From Petrotoga sp. 9PW.55.5.1 (GTDB lineage Bacteria > Thermotogota > Thermotogae > Petrotogales > Petrotogaceae): DNA of 64,000 nt. The stretch lies in assembly GCF_003265365.1 (NCBI RefSeq), contig NZ_AUPM01000029.1, forward strand, positions 148 through 64,147, given 5' to 3'. The position numbers were made by a program, and so were the translations under genes. Below the pieces are notes generated by a model. That model worked only from the letters and a program-made list of their open reading frames with translations. It was not told the DNA's origin and searched no databases. Shown here one piece after another: positions 28,051-38,717 of this stretch; the stretch's first letter is position 1, and every line of letters starts with the position of its first letter.

Positions 28051-28518
28051 CTACCATCTAAAGTGAGCAAAGGCTCTGTTAGCTTCAGCCATTCTATGAA
28101 CGTCTTCTTTCTTTTTTACAGCTGTTCCTGTGTTGTTGTATGCATCTATCAATTCTTGGGATAATTTACTTACCATATCTCTTCCTTTTTTAGATTGTGC
28201 GGATGTAACAATCCATCTAATTGCTAAAGAGGTAGCTTTTTTTTCTTCTACTTCAAAAGGAACTTGATATGTTGAACCTCCTACCCTTCTAGATCTAACC
28301 TCAATCAATGGTTTTACGTTTTGAATAGCTTTATGAAACGCTTCTAAGGCATCCTCTTTTGTTGCTTGCGCTAATCTTTCCAAAGAGGAGTACACAATTT
28401 TTTGAGCTAATGCCTTTTTACCGTCATACATAAGTCTGTTAATGAATTTTGATAGTAATACATCCCCATAAACTGGATCTGGAACTACTTCCCGCTTTTC
28501 AGCAGTTCTTCTTCTCAT
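28051..28518 (-). CDS. rpsG: Ribosomal protein S7
   Basis: 155 residues. [35 protein letters not shown], and [17 protein letters not shown] are conserved. Nucleates the 30S head, and in E. coli S7 represses the str operon. AAGGAGGTACTTTGTTAA precedes the ATG. Confidence 0.98.
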   Translation of the reverse strand: MRRRTAEKREVVPDPVYGDVLLSKFINRLMYDGKKALAQKIVYSSLERLAQATKEDALEAFHKAIQNVKPLIEVRSRRVGGSTYQVPFEVEEKKATSLAIRWIVTSAQSKKGRDMVSKLSQELIDAYNNTGTAVKKKEDVHRMAEANRAFAHFRW

Positions 28519-28537
28519 TTAACAAAGTACCTCCTTA

Positions 28538-28912
28538 TTAAGCCTTTGGTTTTTTTGTTCCATATTTACTTCTGCTTTGCTTTCTTCCTTCAACTCCAGC
28601 TGTATCTAAAGTTCCTCTTATTATCTTATATCTTACACCTGGTAAATCTTTAACCCTACCACCTCTTACTAAAACATTGGAATGTTCTTGCAAGTTATGC
28701 CCTTCTCCGGGTATGTAACAAGTAACCTCTATCCCGTTAGATAGTTTTACTCTGGCAATTTTTCTTAAAGCGGAGTTAGGTTTTTTTGGAGTCATAGTAG
28801 ATACTCTTACACAAACTCCCCTTTTTTGAGGATTACCACGTAAAGCAGGAGATTTAGTCTTTTTCTTTGCTGTCTTTCTACCGTATTTTATCAGTTGATT
28901 AATAGTTGGCAC
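28538..28912 (-). CDS. rpsL: Ribosomal protein S12
   Basis: 124 residues. Decoding-centre protein. [33 protein letters not shown] with the lysine tied to streptomycin response, and [17 protein letters not shown]. The start is GTG at 28912. There is no ribosome site next to it. The strong AAAGGAGG lies about 60 bases upstream, beyond a hairpin. First gene of the supercluster transcript. Confidence 0.98.
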   Translation of the reverse strand: MPTINQLIKYGRKTAKKKTKSPALRGNPQKRGVCVRVSTMTPKKPNSALRKIARVKLSNGIEVTCYIPGEGHNLQEHSNVLVRGGRVKDLPGVRYKIIRGTLDTAGVEGRKQSRSKYGTKKPKA

Positions 28913-28920
28913 TTATATTT

Positions 28921-28977
28921 CTCTCATTCCATGGAATAAACCAAAAGATGACCCTTGGAACGAGAGTTCACCTCCTT
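28921..28977 (-). promoter_or_regulatory. Hairpin between Shine-Dalgarno and rpsL start
   Basis: On the minus strand, AAAGGAGGTGAA (about 28978-28967) is followed by CTCTCGTTCCA, a 24-base loop and TGGAATGAGAG (28966-28921), an 11-bp stem with one G-U pair, then 8 bases and GTG. Folding shortens the effective spacing from about 58 to about 12 bases. Same layout as before rpoA. Confidence 0.75.
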
Positions 28978-28978
28978 T

Positions 28979-29098
28979 AATTTTTATTGTTTAATTTGGG
29001 CTAAAAAATCTTTTTGAAAACAAAAATACCAGTGGATATTCTACATTATTGAACCTTAAATAAAAATTAATTATATATAACAATTTAAATAATTTATG
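28979..29098 (-). other. Leader and probable promoter region of the str operon
   Basis: About 120 AT-rich bases between the helicase stop and the rpsL ribosome site. The main promoter of the ribosomal supercluster is expected here, but no clear -35/-10 pair is visible. A TAGAAT (around 29037) with a weak upstream TTTTTA is the best pair seen. No terminator hairpin for the helicase operon is evident. Confidence 0.35.
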
Positions 29099-31075
29099 TT
29101 ATTTATTAGTTATTCTCAACCGATTGATCATTTTTTCGGGAATTTTTTTGATAAAATCATTTTCTTTCTTCACAAAATAAAACGAATTTCTGATATAAGG
29201 ATTAGAAGTCCCGGTTGACTGTTTTATAATGTAGAGCTCATTTTTTGCACGGGTAACTGCAACGTAGAATAATCTTTCTTCTTCGTCCAATTTATTTTCT
29301 TTTATCGCAAGTCCATTTGGAAAATCACCCGGATTGACAGATATTAATATAACAACTTTCCATTCAAGTCCTTTTGCTCCATGTATAGTTGTTAAAGTCA
29401 ATTTGTCGTTGTTTTGTTCTTTTTGCGAATTAATAATTGATAAATCTTCACTGAGTGTTAAATCCTCAAGAAATGTGTTAATTGATTCATAACGAGAGGC
29501 AATTTCAATAAATCTCTCAATATCCATAATTCTAGTTTTGGAATCAGAATAGGTCAATAAAGAGTACTCTTTATAAAAATCTGAATATATTATTTCTATA
29601 ATCTCATTAGGAGCATCCTCTCTTCTTTCAAAGAGCTTAATCAATAAATTTTGTGGTGTTTTAAAGTTTTTTAGTTGATTACTGTTTTTAATTATTTCTA
29701 TTATGTCTTTGTCGGTTTCAATGATCTTTTTTTCAATTTCTTCATATATTCTTGATGATGTTTTATTTCCAATTCCAGGAAACAACTTTAATATTCTTGA
29801 CCAAGAAATTTTGTCTAAAGGATTGTTTATGACTTTTAAAAAAGCTAAAATATCTTTTATATGAGCAGTTTCAATGAATCTTAATCCTGAGAGTATTCTA
29901 TAAGGTATGCCTTTGGAATCAAGTTTTTGCTGAAGAACCATGGATAATGAATGAGATCTATATAGAACCGCAATATCTTTAAAATTCATTCCTTCTTCTA
30001 TTTTATCCTTGATTATTTTTGCTACTACCTCAGCTTGATCTAAATCATCAAAAGTTTCGACAACATAAGGTTTTATGTGTGTTTTTCTTTTTGGTTTTAG
30101 AACCTTTTTAACAGAGTTAGCAGGAATTAGATGATTTACAAATTCAACAATATCGGCTGTACTTCTATAATTACTTTGTATCTTAAAGATATTTGTTCCT
30201 TCTTCTTCTATGAATTCTTTTATATTTTTAAACAGAGCTCCTCTGAATGAATAAATGCTCTGAGAATCATCTCCAACTACTATTAAATTCCCGTGAACAG
30301 AGGAAAGTGCTTTTACTAATTCTATTTGTATTTTGTTGGTATCTTGAAATTCATCAACTAATACATATTTAAATTGACTAGAGACTTTACTTAATACTTT
30401 TGGTTGAGTATGAAATAACATAAGTGTATTTACTAAAAGGTCATCGTAATCCATTGCATTCATGTTTCTTTTTAGTTGGGTGTATATACTCCATATTTGT
30501 TCTATATCTGATTCAAAATTAAGTAGATAAGGCGATTTTTCATATATTGCTTCTCTTAGTGACGTTAGAGTATTACATGAATAGCTTATGATTTTCATTA
30601 TAACATCTTCTTTAGGAAGTTTATACCCATCAGTTATTTCTTTCAAATAATCTTGTTTTGCCATTTTCAATAAATCTTTTGCATCTTCTCTATCAAGAAT
30701 ACTGTAATTATTTTTATAATCCAAATATGAGGCATATTTTCTTAGTATCGAATTACATACATGATGAAATGTTCCTGCGAGCATCTTGTCGATATTCCTT
30801 TTAGTTACATTTTTTACTCTTTCTATCATTTCTCTTGCTGCTGCTCTTGTAAAAGTAACTAGTAGAATATTTTCTGGTTCTATACCTCGATAAATTAAAT
30901 AAGCTATTTTATATGTTATTACCCTAGTTTTGCCCGAACCAGGACCAGCCACGATAATTGATTTGCCTTCTGCTTTAAGCACTGCCTCTAGCTGCTCTTC
31001 GTCGAGTTGGTCTTTTAAAAATGAGGGAACCTCTTTTTCTAAAAAAAGAGAGTTTTTCCCTTGATAGTTTTGCAT
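29099..31075 (-). CDS. UvrD/PcrA/Rep-type DNA helicase
   Basis: 658 residues. Superfamily 1A 3'-5' helicase used in repair and replication restart. Walker A AGPGSGKT (43-50), MDYDDLL, Walker B LVDEFQDTN, motif III VVGDDSQSIYSFRGA, motif IV QSNYRSTADIV, motif V TIHGAKGLEWKVV and motif VI YVAVTRAKNELYI are all present. Shorter than most UvrD (about 720) and lacking the C-terminal Tudor-like tail. AGGAGTGTAATTA precedes the ATG. It follows rpoD by 14 bases and is probably in the dnaG-rpoD transcript. Confidence 0.95.
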   Translation of the reverse strand: MQNYQGKNSLFLEKEVPSFLKDQLDEEQLEAVLKAEGKSIIVAGPGSGKTRVITYKIAYLIYRGIEPENILLVTFTRAAAREMIERVKNVTKRNIDKMLAGTFHHVCNSILRKYASYLDYKNNYSILDREDAKDLLKMAKQDYLKEITDGYKLPKEDVIMKIISYSCNTLTSLREAIYEKSPYLLNFESDIEQIWSIYTQLKRNMNAMDYDDLLVNTLMLFHTQPKVLSKVSSQFKYVLVDEFQDTNKIQIELVKALSSVHGNLIVVGDDSQSIYSFRGALFKNIKEFIEEEGTNIFKIQSNYRSTADIVEFVNHLIPANSVKKVLKPKRKTHIKPYVVETFDDLDQAEVVAKIIKDKIEEGMNFKDIAVLYRSHSLSMVLQQKLDSKGIPYRILSGLRFIETAHIKDILAFLKVINNPLDKISWSRILKLFPGIGNKTSSRIYEEIEKKIIETDKDIIEIIKNSNQLKNFKTPQNLLIKLFERREDAPNEIIEIIYSDFYKEYSLLTYSDSKTRIMDIERFIEIASRYESINTFLEDLTLSEDLSIINSQKEQNNDKLTLTTIHGAKGLEWKVVILISVNPGDFPNGLAIKENKLDEEERLFYVAVTRAKNELYIIKQSTGTSNPYIRNSFYFVKKENDFIKKIPEKMINRLRITNK

Positions 31076-31089
31076 TAATTACACTCCTA

Positions 31090-32334
31090 TTAAAAATCAT
31101 TCTTTTCTATCATATCGCTTATTTCTTTTAATTGCAAACTTCTTGTCGGATGTCTTAATTTTCTTAAAGCTTTTACCTCTATTTGTCTAATTCTTTCTCT
31201 AGTCACGTTGAAAAATGCTCCTACTTCTTCAAGTGTTTTCATTTTTCCGTCTAATAAACCGTATCTCATTTTTAAAACAGTAGCTTCTTTAGGTCGTAGT
31301 GTTTCTAAGACCTTTTCTATCTCTTCCTTGAGAATCATTTTTACAGCAATTTCTTCAGGTTTATCTGCCTCTGTATCTTCCAAAAAATCTCCTATATATG
31401 CATCCTCTTCATCAGTTCCACCAATTGGGGCATCCACTGAGATAATTTCTCTTGTTGCTAATAATATCTCATCCATCTTTTCCAATGGTTTATCAAGCAA
31501 TTCTGCTAATTTTTCTGTTGAAGGATATTCCCCTGTTTCTTGTAAATGGTTTCTGATTACCATATTCATCCTATTTATAGTTTCAACCAAATGAACAGGA
31601 ATTCTTATAGTTCTTGCTTGATCAGCTATAGCCCTTGTTATTGACTGCCTAACCCACCATGTTGCATAGGTCGAAAATTTGAAACCCTTTTTCCAATCAA
31701 ACTTTTCGACAGCTTTTATCAGTCCAATATTCCCTTCTTGAATTAAATCTAAAAAAGTTAACCCTCTACCTGTATACCTTTTTGCTATACTTATAACTAA
31801 CCTTAAATTGGCTTTAATTAACTCATCTTTAGCCTTTTTATCTCCCTTTTTTGCCCTTATTGCTAATTGCCTTTCTCTAGAGGGGGTTAAAAGTTTTATT
31901 CCTCCAATTTCTCTTAAATATATTTTTATTGGTTCATTAACTGCAAAATTGTCATATATTTGTGTTTCACTATCCTGGAATAACTCGTCTATATTGTCGT
32001 TTAAAATACTTACATCTTCTGTATGAATTCTTTCTTCACTAGATTCAATTATTTCAATTCCTTCAGATTCTAATTTTTCATAGATTTTTTCCAAAAAGTG
32101 ACTGTCAATTACATCTGATAAACTTTGAGGGATACACTCGTCTATGTCTTGATAATTAATAGTATTATCATTTTTTTTGGCTATTTGGATAAGATTCTCT
32201 AATCCTTTTTCAAGTTCTTTGATATATGGTTCTTTTTTTCTTTTAACTCTAATTTTATCTTTACCAACAACCTCAATTTTTTCAATTTCTTCGATTATTT
32301 CAGAAAAATCTACTATTTTTTTAACTTTTTCCAT
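31090..32334 (-). CDS. rpoD: Primary sigma factor (sigma-70, RpoD)
   Basis: 414 residues from the ATG at 32334 ([13 protein letters not shown]). The ATG six codons earlier is itself part of the GGAGGT ribosome site and has no site of its own. Region 1.2-2 appears in [21 protein letters not shown], region 2.4 in [22 protein letters not shown], region 3 in [13 protein letters not shown], and region 4.2 in [26 protein letters not shown]. It contains no large insertion between regions 1.2 and 2.1. Downstream of dnaG as in the macromolecular synthesis operon. Confidence 0.98.
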   Translation of the reverse strand: MEKVKKIVDFSEIIEEIEKIEVVGKDKIRVKRKKEPYIKELEKGLENLIQIAKKNDNTINYQDIDECIPQSLSDVIDSHFLEKIYEKLESEGIEIIESSEERIHTEDVSILNDNIDELFQDSETQIYDNFAVNEPIKIYLREIGGIKLLTPSRERQLAIRAKKGDKKAKDELIKANLRLVISIAKRYTGRGLTFLDLIQEGNIGLIKAVEKFDWKKGFKFSTYATWWVRQSITRAIADQARTIRIPVHLVETINRMNMVIRNHLQETGEYPSTEKLAELLDKPLEKMDEILLATREIISVDAPIGGTDEEDAYIGDFLEDTEADKPEEIAVKMILKEEIEKVLETLRPKEATVLKMRYGLLDGKMKTLEEVGAFFNVTRERIRQIEVKALRKLRHPTRSLQLKEISDMIEKNDF

Positions 32335-32393
32335 TTGTTGGTTTACCTCCATAGCTAGCTTAATTAGATCTTTTGTTATGTGAAGAAAAGACG

Positions 32394-34136
32394 TTAGTTA
32401 ATTACCTTCAACTTAGAATACAATTTTACGATTTGGGATGTAATTTCAGTCTTCTCTGATAGATTGGTAGTTTGATGAAGTTTTTCTTTTAGTTCTTCGA
32501 TTTGTTTAATGATTTTTTCTCTCTCGATACTTTCCTTCAAGGAAGAAAGAATTCTATCAGGATTAAAATAATATTCTATTTTCCATACTTCTACTATTAA
32601 TTTACTTAATTCCTCTGATGAATTTTCAAGTAAGAAACCTATATCCTGTTTTTGGGCAATTAAAGAAAAAAATTCTTCAAGAACAGCATAGTTAAAATCT
32701 TCCTCATGGAAATAATTTTGTAAAATTTCTCTATATTGAGGATGTTTTACCCATAAATATAGATATGATTTTACAATATCGTATTTAATATCTTTTTCTA
32801 CATAAACACTATCTTTAGGTTTTATATTTGATTCATTGTTTGCTGAAAAATTTACATTGACTACTTTTGACATTCTTTCTAGAATCTTTTGTACATATAT
32901 CGTACTTTTTTTAGTTTTATCAGCTATTTTTTCAATAAAACTTTCTAAATAACTGATTCTCCCAGATTTTTCAAATTTTCTGTACCAAATTGCCATGTCT
33001 TTTAAATATTTTTCTAAAGCAAAATCATTATTAAGATCATACTTCTGTGAATAATAATCAACTATAAATTCATAAAATTTGTAGGAACTTTTTAGAAGCT
33101 CTGCAATGTATTTCTCATCATGCTTTTTTGTTAGCTCATCCGGATCTTTGGCGGGATACGTTGAAACAGCAATTTGAAAATCTTTTGGATACAAAATATC
33201 TATTGTGGATAGTGTAGCCTTTTTACCAGCCTCATCCATATCAAACATAGATACAACTTTGTTAGTTGATTTAACTAGCCCAACAGCATGATCTTTAGTA
33301 AAAGACGAACCTAAAATACCTACAACGTTTTTAAATCCGAGTCTGTACATTGAGATTACATCAAAATAGCCTTCTACCAAAATTGCGAAATCATTTTCCT
33401 TTATAAATTTCTTGTTTTTGTAATACATATACAGAATTTTAGATTTTTTAAAGTAATTATTTTCGGAAGTATTTAGATATTTGGGTATATTTTCTTCTTC
33501 TTTTATAATCCGTCCAGAAAATCCTACCAGTAGTCCATCATTATCTCTGATGGGTATTATCAAACGATTATGAAAGAATTCATTACCTTCATTATGAATT
33601 AACCCTGCTTTAATCGCAATTGTAGTGTCAATTAATTCTCTTTCTAAAACTTTTTTAACATCTGAACCTGTTGCAAATCCTAACTCAAACTCTTTTGCTA
33701 AGTCCTTACTTATTTTTCTGTTTTTTAGATACTTCCATACTTCATGATAAGAAGGCAGATTGAGTAAATTTTCAGTATATAGTTTTGAAACTTCCTCATT
33801 CAAACTTATTTCTTCTGGTATTTCTTTTTTTGTGAGATCAATTTCAACTCCAGCATATTGAGCTATTTTCTTAAGTGCTTCTAAGAAACTTATTTGCTCA
33901 TATTTTTCTAAAAATGTTATTACATCACCATGTGCTCCACAACCAAAACAATGGAAAGTTTGTGTCTCGGGAAATATATAAAATGAGGGTGTGTCTTCTG
34001 CATGAAAAGGGCACAAAGCAGCATAATTTTTCCCTTTTCTTGAAAGCGATAAATAAGAATTGACGAAATCAACTATATCAACTTTGCTTTTAATTTCGTC
34101 AATTTTTTTTCGAACATTATCATAATTTTTATCCAT
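32394..34136 (-). CDS. dnaG: DNA primase
   Basis: 580 residues. Makes RNA primers at the replication fork. N-terminal zinc-binding domain with C42, H45, C63 and C66 (CPFH and CFGC), RNA polymerase core, and TOPRIM with [15 protein letters not shown] and [11 protein letters not shown]. The C-terminal part, rich in coiled-coil ([20 protein letters not shown]), is the probable helicase-binding domain. The ATG has only AAGGA at 13 bases. Followed by rpoD and then the helicase gene, a replication-transcription set. The usual rpsU upstream is absent here; rpsI precedes instead. Confidence 0.97.
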   Translation of the reverse strand: MDKNYDNVRKKIDEIKSKVDIVDFVNSYLSLSRKGKNYAALCPFHAEDTPSFYIFPETQTFHCFGCGAHGDVITFLEKYEQISFLEALKKIAQYAGVEIDLTKKEIPEEISLNEEVSKLYTENLLNLPSYHEVWKYLKNRKISKDLAKEFELGFATGSDVKKVLERELIDTTIAIKAGLIHNEGNEFFHNRLIIPIRDNDGLLVGFSGRIIKEEENIPKYLNTSENNYFKKSKILYMYYKNKKFIKENDFAILVEGYFDVISMYRLGFKNVVGILGSSFTKDHAVGLVKSTNKVVSMFDMDEAGKKATLSTIDILYPKDFQIAVSTYPAKDPDELTKKHDEKYIAELLKSSYKFYEFIVDYYSQKYDLNNDFALEKYLKDMAIWYRKFEKSGRISYLESFIEKIADKTKKSTIYVQKILERMSKVVNVNFSANNESNIKPKDSVYVEKDIKYDIVKSYLYLWVKHPQYREILQNYFHEEDFNYAVLEEFFSLIAQKQDIGFLLENSSEELSKLIVEVWKIEYYFNPDRILSSLKESIEREKIIKQIEELKEKLHQTTNLSEKTEITSQIVKLYSKLKVIN

Positions 34137-34181
34137 GAAGCTTCACTATTCCTTATAAAGCATGAATAAATGATAAAACAT

Positions 34182-34589
34182 CTATCTTTTGGAAAATTGG
34201 GGTCTTTTCCTTGCTTTTCTTAATCCGTATTTCTTCCTTTCTACCTCTCTTGGATCTCTTGTTAATAAACCCTCTTTTCTTAAGGAAGATCTTAAAGATT
34301 CATCATAAGATAACAAAGCTCTTGCAATACCCAATTTTATGGCTCCAGCTTGACCACTTAATCCTCCACCATTTACTCTAATTACCAAGTCAAATTGACC
34401 TTTTAATCCTGCTACTTCAAGAGGTTTTAAAGCTTCTATTTCCCATACCTCGTTACCTCTTAAATATTCAGCTAATTTATTGTATTCTTTACCGTTAATT
34501 TTAATCTTACCCTTACCAGGTCTTAAGTGTACCCTAGCTATAGCTGTTTTTCTTCTACCTGTTCCATAATAATCAATAAATTCAGCCAT
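34182..34589 (-). CDS. rpsI: Ribosomal protein S9
   Basis: 135 residues. [43 protein letters not shown], and C-terminal [29 protein letters not shown], whose tail contacts P-site tRNA. Follows rplM by 16 bases, the standard pairing. AGGAGGTTATTTGA precedes the ATG. Confidence 0.98.
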   Translation of the reverse strand: MAEFIDYYGTGRRKTAIARVHLRPGKGKIKINGKEYNKLAEYLRGNEVWEIEALKPLEVAGLKGQFDLVIRVNGGGLSGQAGAIKLGIARALLSYDESLRSSLRKEGLLTRDPREVERKKYGLRKARKRPQFSKR

Positions 34590-34605
34590 TCAAATAACCT
34601 CCTGA

Positions 34606-35061
34606 TTAAATATTTTCCAAATTGATTTCTTTTGGTTTTTGTGCTTGATGTGGATGCTCTGGGCCTGCGTAAACTTTTAGTTTTTTTAACATCTGTTTTC
34701 CTAAAATAGTTTTTGGCATCATCCCTTTTACTGCTAATTTAATTACCCTTTCAGGATGCTTTTCAGCCATAGTTTTAAATGGAATTTCTTTAAGCCCTCC
34801 GGGGTAGCCGCTATGTTTTCTATATATTTTATCTTCTCCTTTATTACCAGTAAGCTTTATCTTTTCAGCATTGATAACTACAACAAAATCCCCAGAATCT
34901 ATGTGTGGTGTATAAGTAGGTTTGTGTTTTCCTTGTAAAATCTTAGCGATCCTTGAGGCTAACCTTCCAAGGGTATAATCGCTTGCATCAATAACGTACC
35001 AATCCCTTTGGATTTCTTCCTTTTTAGCCATATAGGAAGGTGTAACTAATTTTGAATTCAA
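34606..35061 (-). CDS. rplM: Ribosomal protein L13
   Basis: 151 residues from a TTG at 35061, 8 bases after GAGGAGG. A longer frame would add 13 residues and run through that site. The sequence [26 protein letters not shown] (in parts) matches usual L13 N-termini. Conserved [31 protein letters not shown] and [10 protein letters not shown]. Early 50S assembly protein. Confidence 0.96.
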   Translation of the reverse strand: MNSKLVTPSYMAKKEEIQRDWYVIDASDYTLGRLASRIAKILQGKHKPTYTPHIDSGDFVVVINAEKIKLTGNKGEDKIYRKHSGYPGGLKEIPFKTMAEKHPERVIKLAVKGMMPKTILGKQMLKKLKVYAGPEHPHQAQKPKEINLENI

Positions 35062-35074
35062 TTCGATAACCTCC

Positions 35075-35635
35075 TCAGTTTTTTTTGTTAGTTTGAGCAA
35101 AACTAGTAATTTTTGTTTTTTTCAAAAGAAAATGCGATATAGAAGAATTTGCAAAAAACTTTATAAAATTAAAAAGTAATACTAAATAAAAAAATAGTTG
35201 CAAACTAATCCCCATATTACTCACAAATTGAGGTGTAGCTTGATTTGTATACACCGGTATTGCCAGATAGAAATTCATGGCATAGGCTACCATTCCAGTT
35301 ATTAAAGACGATATCAAATAATTTAGCCAAATGTTCAACTTCAAATAATTTCTTATAACATATAAAGTAGAAATAAAAACTGTTCCAGCAACAAAATTCA
35401 TAAAAATACCTATTAATCCACCGTCGCCAGCTCTAAAAATGAAAAGAAAGCTTTTTACAAGCAATGTAAAAAAACCCGGTAAAAAACCATAACCCATTGT
35501 GACAAGTATTATTATACTATCACTAGGATCAAATTTTAAAAAAGGCAACAAAGGTATTATAGGAAATTCTATAAATGTCAACAAAAATGAAAGTGCTCCA
35601 AAAATCCCTATAACTGCTACTCTTCTACCATGCAC
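35075..35635 (-). CDS. ECF transporter S component, RibU-like
   Basis: 186 residues with about five to six membrane helices. [40 protein letters not shown] (in parts) matches the substrate-binding S component of energy-coupling factor transporters, closest in pattern to the riboflavin carrier RibU, which uses the FP..P.P.L..D motif. Needs EcfAA'T modules encoded elsewhere. The start is GTG at 35635 after AGAAGGAA. Flanked by rpmA and rplM on the same strand with gaps under 15 bases. Substrate is inferred only; no FMN riboswitch is seen. Confidence 0.75.
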   Translation of the reverse strand: MHGRRVAVIGIFGALSFLLTFIEFPIIPLLPFLKFDPSDSIIILVTMGYGFLPGFFTLLVKSFLFIFRAGDGGLIGIFMNFVAGTVFISTLYVIRNYLKLNIWLNYLISSLITGMVAYAMNFYLAIPVYTNQATPQFVSNMGISLQLFFYLVLLFNFIKFFANSSISHFLLKKTKITSFAQTNKKN

Positions 35636-35641
35636 TTTACT

Positions 35642-35911
35642 TTATTCCTTCTCTGGATAAACACTAACAAACTTTCTGTTAGCTTTTCTTTCAAACTTAA
35701 CTTTTCCTTCAATCTTAGAAAAAATCGTGAAATCTCTACCAACGCCAACATTCTCTCCTGGGTGTATCTTGGTTCCTCTTTGCCTAATTATAATGGTTCC
35801 TGGGTTAACTTTTTCTCCCTCTGATGCCTTTACACCGAGATATTTTGGCAAACTATCTTTTTTATTCCAATCAGAACTTTTCTTCGCAAAAAGTTGCAGA
35901 TCCAATTTCAT
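35642..35911 (-). CDS. rpmA: Ribosomal protein L27 with cleavable N-terminus
   Basis: 89 residues. The start [11 protein letters not shown] matches the extended N-terminus known from Firmicutes and some other phyla, which is removed by the Prp protease after the F (LQLF-A). The mature N-terminus ([20 protein letters not shown]) is shorter and lacks the usual glycine-rich KKGxGS stretch that reaches the peptidyl transferase centre. The core [28 protein letters not shown] is normal. The processing enzyme is encoded immediately upstream. Confidence 0.96.
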   Translation of the reverse strand: MKLDLQLFAKKSSDWNKKDSLPKYLGVKASEGEKVNPGTIIIRQRGTKIHPGENVGVGRDFTIFSKIEGKVKFERKANRKFVSVYPEKE

Positions 35912-35914
35912 AAT

Positions 35915-36208
35915 TCATCTGACCTCCACTTTAAGATTTCTTGGGTAATCGTTAGATATTGATATCAAACTTTTAATCAAGTAGTCTATTAATACCTTTG
36001 ATACTTCAGTTTCGTTCCTAACTGTTATTTTCAAATAACCTTTTTTCTTTTCATAAGTACCCAAACCTTCGTTTTCAATTATTTCAGCGACGTATTGGGT
36101 TAAAATACTTACTGCACTACAAACAATATCATTACCTGCAGATGCAAATAAAGCATGACCTTTTATTTCTATAGTAGGCATCCTTTTTGAATATAATACC
36201 TTAATCAT
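35915..36208 (-). CDS. prp: Ribosomal-processing cysteine protease Prp
   Basis: 97 residues. IEIKGHALFASAGNDIVCSAVSIL carries the proposed catalytic His18 (KGHA) and Cys30 (DIVCSAVS). Prp removes the N-terminal extension of L27, needed for ribosome function in organisms with that extension. Between rplU and rpmA, the standard rplU-prp-rpmA order. The start at 36208 follows GAAGG, overlapping the rplU stop region. A later ATG at residue 10 is unlikely. Confidence 0.93.
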   Translation of the reverse strand: MIKVLYSKRMPTIEIKGHALFASAGNDIVCSAVSILTQYVAEIIENEGLGTYEKKKGYLKITVRNETEVSKVLIDYLIKSLISISNDYPRNLKVEVR

Positions 36209-36214
36209 TAAAAT

Positions 36215-36529
36215 TTAGCCTTCAATTTCTTTTATTTTTAAGGCAGTATACTGTTGTCTGTGACCTTTTTCCCTTTTGTAATTCTTTCTTCCTTGAAATT
36301 TTATTATTTGAATCTTTCTATCTTTACCATGCTCCAATACTTCAGTAATAACTCTTGCCCCTTCAACGTATGGTTTGCCACTTTTTCTTTCTTGATCGTT
36401 GTTAATATATACCACTTTGTCTAAAACTACTTCATTCCCAGGTTCTACATCTTTAACCTTTTCTGTGTAAATAACTTGCTCTTTTTCTACTTTGTATTGT
36501 TTACCATTAAAATCTACAATAGCGTACAC
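36215..36529 (-). CDS. rplU: Ribosomal protein L21
   Basis: 104 residues from GTG at 36529, 7 bases after GGGAGGTG, giving [19 protein letters not shown] longer frame would add 25 unrelated residues. Conserved [22 protein letters not shown] end. Binds 23S rRNA domain I. First gene of rplU-prp-rpmA. Confidence 0.95.
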   Translation of the reverse strand: MYAIVDFNGKQYKVEKEQVIYTEKVKDVEPGNEVVLDKVVYINNDQERKSGKPYVEGARVITEVLEHGKDRKIQIIKFQGRKNYKREKGHRQQYTALKIKEIEG

Positions 36530-36644
36530 AGATGCACCTCCCAACTTATCATAATTTTCTAAAATCCAATTGCCTATTTTACCATTTAAATAATCTCGAA
36601 ACATTAATTATTTGTAAATTTTAAAAAAATAATGTAGTAAGGCG

Positions 36645-38717
36645 TTAATTAATGAATTTTTCCAAAATTCTTGCCTGATCAGGATATACGAATTTAATCT
36701 GTTGATATATATTTTTTAATTTTTCTTCTTGTTCTATGTCTAAAGAAAGAGTTTTCAAATAATTTTCTAAATCATAGCCATTTTGTATAAAACCATACGG
36801 ATCCTCAAAAAAGTCTATTAAATTGTTTGTTTTCCATTGTTCTATTTCCTCTACTACGTCTGGATAAAAATACTTAATCTCTTGGAGAGCATCATTGACT
36901 TTCATTTCTAACTCCTTGAAAGAATAATCAAATTTTATAGAGTTTAGATAAGTAATTACTTCACTCCCAGTTGATATGAATTCTATAGGATTATCAAAAA
37001 ATGAAACCTTTTGTTGCAAGGCATCTAAACTTAGATAAACATACACTTCATCTTTATGTCCAAAATACAATATTGAAGTGGCTATATCTCTAGCTATAGG
37101 AACCGCATTTGATGAAGATAATAAATCTTCTCCCTTAACCATCGTTGATAAACTTTCGCTTCCTGTATATCCAATAAACCAAGCTGATAAATCAGAAGTT
37201 CCTGTTTTACCGTGTAAATCTAAATCTACTATATTTGCTCTTCTACCAGTTCCTTCCAAAACAACTCTTCTTAAAAGATTATTTATTTCTGAGAAGGCTT
37301 GGTTAGATATGTCGGTGATTCTGTTTTCAATTTTGGGATACCTTTTATATATTAAATTCCCTTTTCTATCATAAACTTCCGAAATAATATAAGTTTCAGG
37401 TATAAGACCATAATTCGGAAAAATGGTGTAAGCCTTTGTTAACTCATAAGGGTTTGTTTCTACAGTCCCCAAAGAAATAGTCAAATCATCTGGATAATTA
37501 CCTTTTAATCCTACATCAGACACTAAGAAATTTTTTATACTTTCAATAGATTTTTGTGGGGAAATATCTATATGCATTGCTAAATAAATAGAAGGAATAT
37601 TAATTGAATCAATTAAAGCTTCTTCTAAAGTAACTGTTCCTCTAAAGGTTTTATCAAAATTCTGAGGTTCCCAATCTCCGAATTTCATAGGCTGATCAGG
37701 TAATTTTGTATCTTTATTGTATCCTTTTTCAAGGGCTAAGAGATAATAAAAAGGTTTTATTGCTGAGCCTATTAATTGGTTAGAATAAAAAACATCGTAT
37801 TCTCCGCCCCAAAAACTCAAGATTTCACCAGTTTTGTTATTTATCAAAAGTGCAGAAGAATCCGAATCCAAAGTAACTGAATCATAAATTCCTTTGTTGA
37901 TAGTAGTTTTTACTGTGTATCCACCTCCAGTTAAACCAAGACTCTGTTCTTCCGCTTTCACTTTGTAAACCAGATTCAAATATTTATCTTTATAGGGAGG
38001 TGGATCAAAACTTATGTTTTCGATTTCTTTTTTTATTTCCTCAGTATTTTCAATAAAGATATTTTTATCAGGTAAAGAGTTTAAAACAATTAACCCTTGT
38101 TCTTTTGCTCTTTCTGGATATCTGTACGGATTAAATATTTCTGGTCCGTTTATTATTCCAATTAGAATAAACATTTCTGCGTAACTCAAATCTTTTACTT
38201 CTTTGCCATAATATCTTTGTGAGGCTGCTCCCACACCTGATATATCGTTTCCTAGATAGACGCTGTTTACATAGGCTTCCAATATTTCTTCTTTAGTGTA
38301 TGACCTTTCAAGAAAAAAAGCGAGCATTATATCCATTATCTTTCTTTTATAAGATCTCTCATTGGTTAAATATACAGTTTTTGCTAGTTGCTGAGTTAAC
38401 GTACTTCCTCCCTGAACAATAGATAAATTTCTTATGTTTGTTAAAGCCGCCCTTGTCATAGCCTTTATATTTATTCCATTGTGTTCATAGAACTCTCTAT
38501 CCTCTGACCATAACAAAAAATATAACATCTCCACAGGTATATCTTCTAATTTGACATATTTATATTTAGTTGGTAAAATAACTTCTTGGTTATCAAATAA
38601 ATAAGTGTTGTAGTTGGAATCTACCAAAAATATAGAAAAAGAGTTATTATAATAATTATATATATAAAAAAATATTAATAAAAAAAATTGAAATACCTGT
38701 AATGAAACCGACAGCAA
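36645..38717 (-). CDS. Class A penicillin-binding protein
   Basis: 690 residues from a TTG. One N-terminal membrane helix (about 8-24), then a GT51 glycosyltransferase with E72 (SEDREFYEHNGI) and GGSTLTQQLAKTVYL, and a transpeptidase with S317-x-x-K320 (GSAIK), SIN at 370-372 and KTG at 503-505. Polymerises and cross-links peptidoglycan outside the inner membrane. The start codon is uncertain: GGAGC is adjacent to the TTG, a better GGAGG is 18 bases up, and an in-frame TAG upstream limits extension. Followed 40 bases later by the rplU frame. Confidence 0.95.
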   Translation of the reverse strand: MLSVSLQVFQFFLLIFFYIYNYYNNSFSIFLVDSNYNTYLFDNQEVILPTKYKYVKLEDIPVEMLYFLLWSEDREFYEHNGINIKAMTRAALTNIRNLSIVQGGSTLTQQLAKTVYLTNERSYKRKIMDIMLAFFLERSYTKEEILEAYVNSVYLGNDISGVGAASQRYYGKEVKDLSYAEMFILIGIINGPEIFNPYRYPERAKEQGLIVLNSLPDKNIFIENTEEIKKEIENISFDPPPYKDKYLNLVYKVKAEEQSLGLTGGGYTVKTTINKGIYDSVTLDSDSSALLINNKTGEILSFWGGEYDVFYSNQLIGSAIKPFYYLLALEKGYNKDTKLPDQPMKFGDWEPQNFDKTFRGTVTLEEALIDSINIPSIYLAMHIDISPQKSIESIKNFLVSDVGLKGNYPDDLTISLGTVETNPYELTKAYTIFPNYGLIPETYIISEVYDRKGNLIYKRYPKIENRITDISNQAFSEINNLLRRVVLEGTGRRANIVDLDLHGKTGTSDLSAWFIGYTGSESLSTMVKGEDLLSSSNAVPIARDIATSILYFGHKDEVYVYLSLDALQQKVSFFDNPIEFISTGSEVITYLNSIKFDYSFKELEMKVNDALQEIKYFYPDVVEEIEQWKTNNLIDFFEDPYGFIQNGYDLENYLKTLSLDIEQEEKLKNIYQQIKFVYPDQARILEKFIN

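Noticed and set aside
35636-35650. FMN riboswitch in front of the RibU-like gene
   Set aside because: Only 6 bases separate the genes and no conserved FMN aptamer sequence is present.
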